Assembly: GCF_050337105.1 (NCBI RefSeq)
Contig: NZ_JAKJSQ010000016.1
Span: 1-64,000 of the forward strand
Source of the DNA: Aliivibrio_A kagoshimensis
GTDB taxonomy: Bacteria > Pseudomonadota > Gammaproteobacteria > Enterobacterales > Vibrionaceae
Length of the DNA stretch: 64,000 nt
Direction of reading: 5' to 3'
Shown here: positions 60,088-64,000 of the stretch, in pieces
Layout: the number at the start of each line of letters is the position of its first letter
Position numbering within the stretch: position 1 is the stretch's first letter
Position numbers and translations under genes: made by a program
Notes under the pieces: model-generated
Told to the model about the DNA's origin: nothing
The model's database searches: none
What the model saw: the letters and a program-made list of their open reading frames with translations, nothing else

Positions 60088-62208
60088 TTAAATTTCGGTT
60101 ACAGGAATATCCGACTCACTTAACTTGCGCTTCTTACGAGCTAGTTTTTTCAGTGGTGGACATTTTTCATCGTTGTAATAAGTAATCTGGCAATCTAGAC
60201 AGTAGTGACATTCGCGCATATTAATCACACCATCTGGCTGAATCGCCTGTATTTCGCACTCTTTCGCACATGTTTTGCATGGCGAACCACACTCAGGACG
60301 GCGCTTTAACCAATCAAACAGACGCACGCTGTTTGACACCGATAGCGCCGCGCCCAGTGGGCATAAATAGCGGCAGAATGTTTTACGATTAAATAGATTC
60401 ACGGTCAGCAACAACACCGCCCACGCGATGAACGGCCACTCACGATCAAACTTCAACAAAAAGGTGGTTTTAAAGGGTTCAATTTCTGCAAATTGCTCCG
60501 CCATAGCTAGCGAATCTAACGAAATACCAAACAGTGCTAATAGAATAAGGTACTTAATTGCCCATAAACGTTCGTGTACTGCCCAAGGAAGCTCTACCTG
60601 AGGAATCTTGATATAACGGGCAAACTGATTCAGTAACTCTTGCAGCGCGCCAAACGGGCACAACCAACCACAGTAGACCGCTCGTCCCCACAGCAAAACA
60701 GTTACTGCTGCCGCACACCATAAAATGAAAATGATAGGATCAAGCAAGAAGAGATCCCATGAAAAATCTTTCATTAAGGCTTGTAAGAAGGTAAATACAT
60801 TCACTACAGAGAGCTGACCGCCCCATGACCAACCGATAAAGACCACTGTCACGGCGAGAAAACCGTGTCTCAAGTTATGCATGAAGCTTGGGTGGCGCAC
60901 TAATACATCTTGGAAGAATAGAATCAGCAGTAGCACAATGATAAGGCCGATCAATACCACCACTTCAATATGGTGTTCTTGCCACACTTGTTCGGTTAAG
61001 GTTAATTCTGGAGGTGGAATAATCGCAGGAGGCGTATCAACATACTTATCTAGCATGTCATACCCGCCTTTGAAACTGGTAAACAGACTATCAATTGGTC
61101 CCGTTTGTCTTCGGACTAACAGTTCAATTTGCCAGCTGGCGCCAGGATCGAACTCATGATGAGCACGCACTTTAAACACCGACATCTCTTTGAACTTTGG
61201 AGCCCCTTCAATGAAAATATCGGTCACACGTTCATGGTCGAGATCTCGAAAAGAGACCTCATTATCCTTTTGATGAATCTGAATTCGATCAAAAATACCA
61301 CCTCGTACATAACCCGATCCTTTAAACGAGTACCCATTACCAAACACCGCTATAATGTGCTCTCCCGGCTTTAGGTCGCCAGCTAACCAGCGGTAATCGG
61401 ATTCTCCAAACAGGTTTTTACCTATGGTGGGGATATCAGCCACCGCATAATAGAGCTCAGTAAATCGTTCTTTGTTTTCACTTTCAGGCACGTTATCAAC
61501 AAGTTCTGCTTCCGTGCCAATAAACGCTTCTTGCACCGCTTCATTGGTTAAGTAGAGTTTTCTGATCGAACCATCACCGGTTAATTCTGTCCAATTTTTT
61601 TTCTCAAATTGTTCTTTTATGGTGGAGATCGGTTGAATGATGTTTGATTTTTTTTCGATGATTCCGAGTGACTGAGCTGCTTTTGTTGCCGACTTCGTGA
61701 TTCCGACATTCATCACCATCACGGTCACTGTCGCGCCAGAGAGCCCATCAACAGGCACATAGCCTTCACTGACTTTCCCTCCCACTTTGATTCTATCTTT
61801 TACTAGCAGCCCTTCATATTGATCGGTAAAGTCCCACAGTTTCTGCTCAGGAATACCAGCAAGGATAATCGGCTCATGGTGTTCAAGCACTTTTGATGCG
61901 AGATATACACCTTCAGGGTCAATGGCGACTAGCATGTTAACGGGTTCACCCGAGTAGGCAGGAATCTTTGCTATATCGTTGGTTTCAAAAGCGTACCCCA
62001 AAATCTCTTCATCTTTATAGACGGTCCATAACAGCGGTTCACCCTGCTTTTCAGAAAGTTGTGTGAGATCTGGGAAAACTTGGTGAATCAACGGAATAGG
62101 ATCTTTAGGTGGGCTAACGAACAGAGCGCTTGCAGAAAAAGAGGAACACAAAAGTAACAGGGTAATACTCAACTGAATGATTACTGCTTTTACTCGGAAA
62201 AAAATCAT
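60088..62208 (-). CDS. nosR: Nitrous-oxide reduction regulator/flavoprotein NosR
   Basis: A 706-residue membrane protein. An N-terminal signal segment is followed by a periplasmic FMN-binding domain with the flavin-attachment 'VDGLSGATVTV'. About five to six membrane helices follow, including the NapH-like motifs 'CGWLCPFGALQEL' and 'CRYLCPLGAALS'. A C-terminal ferredoxin region has eight Cys in two 4Fe-4S patterns ('PCKTCAKECEIQAI', 'CHYCLDCQITYYNDEKCP'). NosR supplies electrons to and supports expression/maturation of NosZ. ATG 62208 follows GGAG by six bases. First gene of the operon, with an FNR-like box upstream. Confidence 0.94.
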   Translation of the reverse strand: MIFFRVKAVIIQLSITLLLLCSSFSASALFVSPPKDPIPLIHQVFPDLTQLSEKQGEPLLWTVYKDEEILGYAFETNDIAKIPAYSGEPVNMLVAIDPEGVYLASKVLEHHEPIILAGIPEQKLWDFTDQYEGLLVKDRIKVGGKVSEGYVPVDGLSGATVTVMVMNVGITKSATKAAQSLGIIEKKSNIIQPISTIKEQFEKKNWTELTGDGSIRKLYLTNEAVQEAFIGTEAELVDNVPESENKERFTELYYAVADIPTIGKNLFGESDYRWLAGDLKPGEHIIAVFGNGYSFKGSGYVRGGIFDRIQIHQKDNEVSFRDLDHERVTDIFIEGAPKFKEMSVFKVRAHHEFDPGASWQIELLVRRQTGPIDSLFTSFKGGYDMLDKYVDTPPAIIPPPELTLTEQVWQEHHIEVVVLIGLIIVLLLILFFQDVLVRHPSFMHNLRHGFLAVTVVFIGWSWGGQLSVVNVFTFLQALMKDFSWDLFLLDPIIFILWCAAAVTVLLWGRAVYCGWLCPFGALQELLNQFARYIKIPQVELPWAVHERLWAIKYLILLALFGISLDSLAMAEQFAEIEPFKTTFLLKFDREWPFIAWAVLLLTVNLFNRKTFCRYLCPLGAALSVSNSVRLFDWLKRRPECGSPCKTCAKECEIQAIQPDGVINMRECHYCLDCQITYYNDEKCPPLKKLARKKRKLSESDIPVTEI

Positions 62209-62279
62209 TAATAGCTCCATGCCCTATAACGGAAACCCACTTTAGAGATGTAGCCTATGTGTGTTCTTCACCTTAACAA

Positions 62280-62293
62280 TTGACCATCATCAA
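62280..62293. promoter_or_regulatory. FNR/DNR-like box upstream of nosR
   Basis: TTGACCATCATCAA matches the CRP/FNR-family consensus TTGAT-N4-ATCAA with one changed base. It lies 71 bases before the nosR start codon, suited to anaerobic or nitric-oxide-dependent activation of the operon. Confidence 0.7.
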
Positions 62294-62476
62294 TAAATTG
62301 AGAATTTGTTACAGAATGTTAGTAATTATGTGATCACTCTATAACCCCCGCAGTACCTAGCTAACCATTAAGTGGTAATTTAAATACATGTTTATAGTCA
62401 ACTTCAATGATAACGAATTGTTACTACGCTTTGATTTGTGCTAATAATATGTAATCGTTTTAACTAAGGATAAATT

Positions 62477-63088
62477 ATGAAAATTCATGAGTTTGGTCCA
62501 GCTCCAAATGCAAGACGTGTGACTATTTTTCTTGCCGAAAAAGGCATTGAAGTTGAACGAGTACACGTAAATACTCGTGGCGGTGAGAACCTTACTGATG
62601 CCTTTAAAGCACTAAGTCCGAATGGACGTATCCCTGTTTTAGAGCTTGACGATGGTACCTCTATTTGTGAGTCAGTTGCTATCTGTCGTTATTTTGACGA
62701 GCTAAACCCCTCAAAACACTCTATGTTTGGTAACACACCTTATGAAAAAGCACACATAGAGATGTGGAATCGAATTGTTGAGTTACAAGGATATGTACCC
62801 GCCTTGCAAGCATTTCGTAATCTAACTGGTATCTATAAAGACAGAGAAAGATGTGTAGAAAGTTGGGGGGAGGAGTCAAAGCGTCGACTGATTGAGTTTT
62901 TACCAACGCTAGATAAACAACTTGATCTCAACCCTTACGTTGCCGGCGAACACTTTTCAATTGCGGATATTACTGCCTATGTACTATGTAGCTTTATGAA
63001 GCATCTTGATATAGAGGTTACGGCGAGCCAGCCGCATCTGTTTGAATGGTATGAGCGTATGATCCTCAGAGCATCTACCCAAGTGTAG
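62477..63088 (+). CDS. Glutathione S-transferase
   Basis: A 203-residue cytoplasmic GST. The thioredoxin-like N-terminus starts 'MKIHEFGPAPNARRVTIFLAEKGIEVERVHVN' and has the glutathione-binding 'GRIPVLELDDGTSICESVAICRYF' (cis-Pro and Glu-Ser pair). The helical C-terminal domain contains 'YVAGEHFSIADITAYVL'. It conjugates or reduces electrophiles with glutathione. It is divergent from nosR and not obviously related to it. Confidence 0.9.
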   Translation: MKIHEFGPAPNARRVTIFLAEKGIEVERVHVNTRGGENLTDAFKALSPNGRIPVLELDDGTSICESVAICRYFDELNPSKHSMFGNTPYEKAHIEMWNRIVELQGYVPALQAFRNLTGIYKDRERCVESWGEESKRRLIEFLPTLDKQLDLNPYVAGEHFSIADITAYVLCSFMKHLDIEVTASQPHLFEWYERMILRASTQV

Positions 63089-63100
63089 GCAGGCTAAAAA

Positions 63101-64000
63101 GTGAAACCTTTATTAATAAAGAGATTAAGCCAAATGATCTTAATGGTCTGGTCTCTTTTTATTTCCTTTTTCAGTATGTCACAATCCAATGCACTGACTA
63201 TCAGCACGTGGAATATGCAGTGGTTAGATAACCAATCTTCTCGACAAGAAGCAAGACGAACCCCTTCTGACTACTCTGCACTTAATAACATTGTGACAAC
63301 GATTAACTCTGACCTTATTGCCTTTCAAGAGGTGGCCAATCTAGAGTCTGCTCACCTCGTGTTTGATCCTGAGCTTTATCATATCGAACTCTCTTCACGA
63401 TCAATTATTGGTCATGTTGATACCGATTGGAGGCAGTATGTCGGCTTTGCGATCAGAAAAGAGGTTAACTATATGCGTAACCCCGATCTATTCGCTCTGG
63501 ATGTCACTCGCAATCACGCGTTACGATATGGGGTGGACATCACGCTGTTGTTTGAAGAGCGGCCGCCAGTTAGAGTGTTAGTCGTACATTTAAAAAGTGG
63601 ATGTCACTCGAAAAAGGCGGTGACAGGAGTGAGCTGTAAACGGCTATCCCAACAAGCTTCGGTCATCAATCAATGGATAGTTGAGCGCAATAAATCGCAG
63701 AGTCCGTTCATTATTCTAGGCGATTTCAATCGTCAATTGATCAATGAGAACGATTGGTTCTGGCAGAGAATGGATCATAATGTGGTTAAAGTGGGGGTTG
63801 GTCAGGTTAGCCAGTGCCGCTCCGCTCATATCAAAAGTAATAACAACCGTTGGTATTTTAAGCAGTATAAAACCTTTATTGATCATATCTTAATCAGTAA
63901 AGGTTTAGTCAAATATGTAACTGGAGGGTCTTTCAAACAGACGCTGTTTAGTGGCAGTGACCTTGCCCAATATCGACTCTCAGATCACTGCCCACTCTCA
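63101..64000 (+). CDS. Exported endonuclease/exonuclease/phosphatase-family protein, 3' end cut by window
   Basis: A frame open from GTG 63101 to the window edge (300 codons). A hydrophobic signal-like segment ('MILMVWSLFISFFSMSQSNA') precedes the EEP domain: 'ISTWNMQWLD', the metal Glu in 'IAFQEVANLES', 'VLVVHLKSGC', 'FIILGDFNRQL', 'FIDHILISKGL' and 'LSDHCPLS' near the edge. It is a secreted or periplasmic phosphodiesterase, perhaps a nuclease. The start may instead be ATG 63134. It begins 12 bases after the GST stop. The gene's last codons are outside the window. Confidence 0.85.
   Translation, partial: MKPLLIKRLSQMILMVWSLFISFFSMSQSNALTISTWNMQWLDNQSSRQEARRTPSDYSALNNIVTTINSDLIAFQEVANLESAHLVFDPELYHIELSSRSIIGHVDTDWRQYVGFAIRKEVNYMRNPDLFALDVTRNHALRYGVDITLLFEERPPVRVLVVHLKSGCHSKKAVTGVSCKRLSQQASVINQWIVERNKSQSPFIILGDFNRQLINENDWFWQRMDHNVVKVGVGQVSQCRSAHIKSNNNRWYFKQYKTFIDHILISKGLVKYVTGGSFKQTLFSGSDLAQYRLSDHCPLS

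Overview
The window looks like a Vibrionaceae (Vibrio-type) chromosome segment. Coding is dense and base composition moderately AT-rich. It carries a VxrAB-type two-component operon (DUF3404 sensor, DUF2861 partner), an OmpV/MipA protein next to an efflux pump and a two-component system, several Fur-box-like palindromes, and many small accessory genes of the kind common on Vibrio chromosome 2. The assignment rests on protein resemblance and gene neighbourhoods, not on a marker gene. No rRNA, tRNA, CRISPR array, integrase or intact insertion sequence was seen.

Layout. 1-5.3 kb: minus-strand vxrA-vxrB-DUF2861-glycosidase operon ending at a clear terminator. 5.5-18 kb: mostly single accessory genes: MntP manganese exporter, small kinase, two GNATs, PPC-domain protein, exported alkylsulfatase with a divergent LysR regulator, CPA1 antiporter, yiaWV pair, YcaQ-type DNA glycosylase, BLUF photoreceptor. 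18.2-23.3 kb: nikABCDE-like nickel/peptide ABC importer with Zur-like and Fur-like palindromes upstream. 23.4-27.5 kb: WYL regulator, epoxide-hydrolase-like enzyme, LysR and TSUP permease. 27.6-32.8 kb: Fur-box-flanked siderophore ABC importer, an unknown protein behind a second Fur-like box, and TehB. 33-36 kb: an alkylation-repair cluster (AlkA-type glycosylase, EamA exporter, Ada). 36-43.6 kb: diguanylate cyclase, AraC/EamA pair, VOC protein, AraC regulator, secreted HNH nuclease, LysE exporter, YhcH-like protein, with several decayed genes between them. 43.7-51.2 kb: DUF2141 protein, RND adaptor, RND pump and OmpV on the plus strand, with a convergent sensor kinase/response regulator pair. 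51.3-54.4 kb: HAD phosphatase, VOC protein, choice-of-anchor lipoprotein. 54.4-62.2 kb: complete nosRZDFYL nitrous-oxide reductase operon with an FNR/DNR-like box upstream. 62.5-64 kb: glutathione S-transferase and the first 300 codons of a secreted endonuclease/exonuclease/phosphatase protein cut by the window edge.

Themes. Metal handling recurs: Mn export, Ni and Fe-siderophore import, and copper delivery to NosZ by NosDFYL. So does envelope and stress adaptation: Vxr, RND pump/OmpV, TehB, Ada/AlkA, YcaQ. The least-explained material is outside large genes. It includes a minus-strand terminator coded inside the 3' end of a convergent gene, perfect inverted repeats between divergent genes, strong intercistronic hairpins after nikA and nosZ, a 32-residue ORF that looks like a protein-sorting tail followed by its own terminator, and gene remnants (two AraC pieces, a Sel1 lipoprotein, a frameshifted small gene). 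Start codons were moved inward from the longest frame where a ribosome-binding site or signal peptide supported it.
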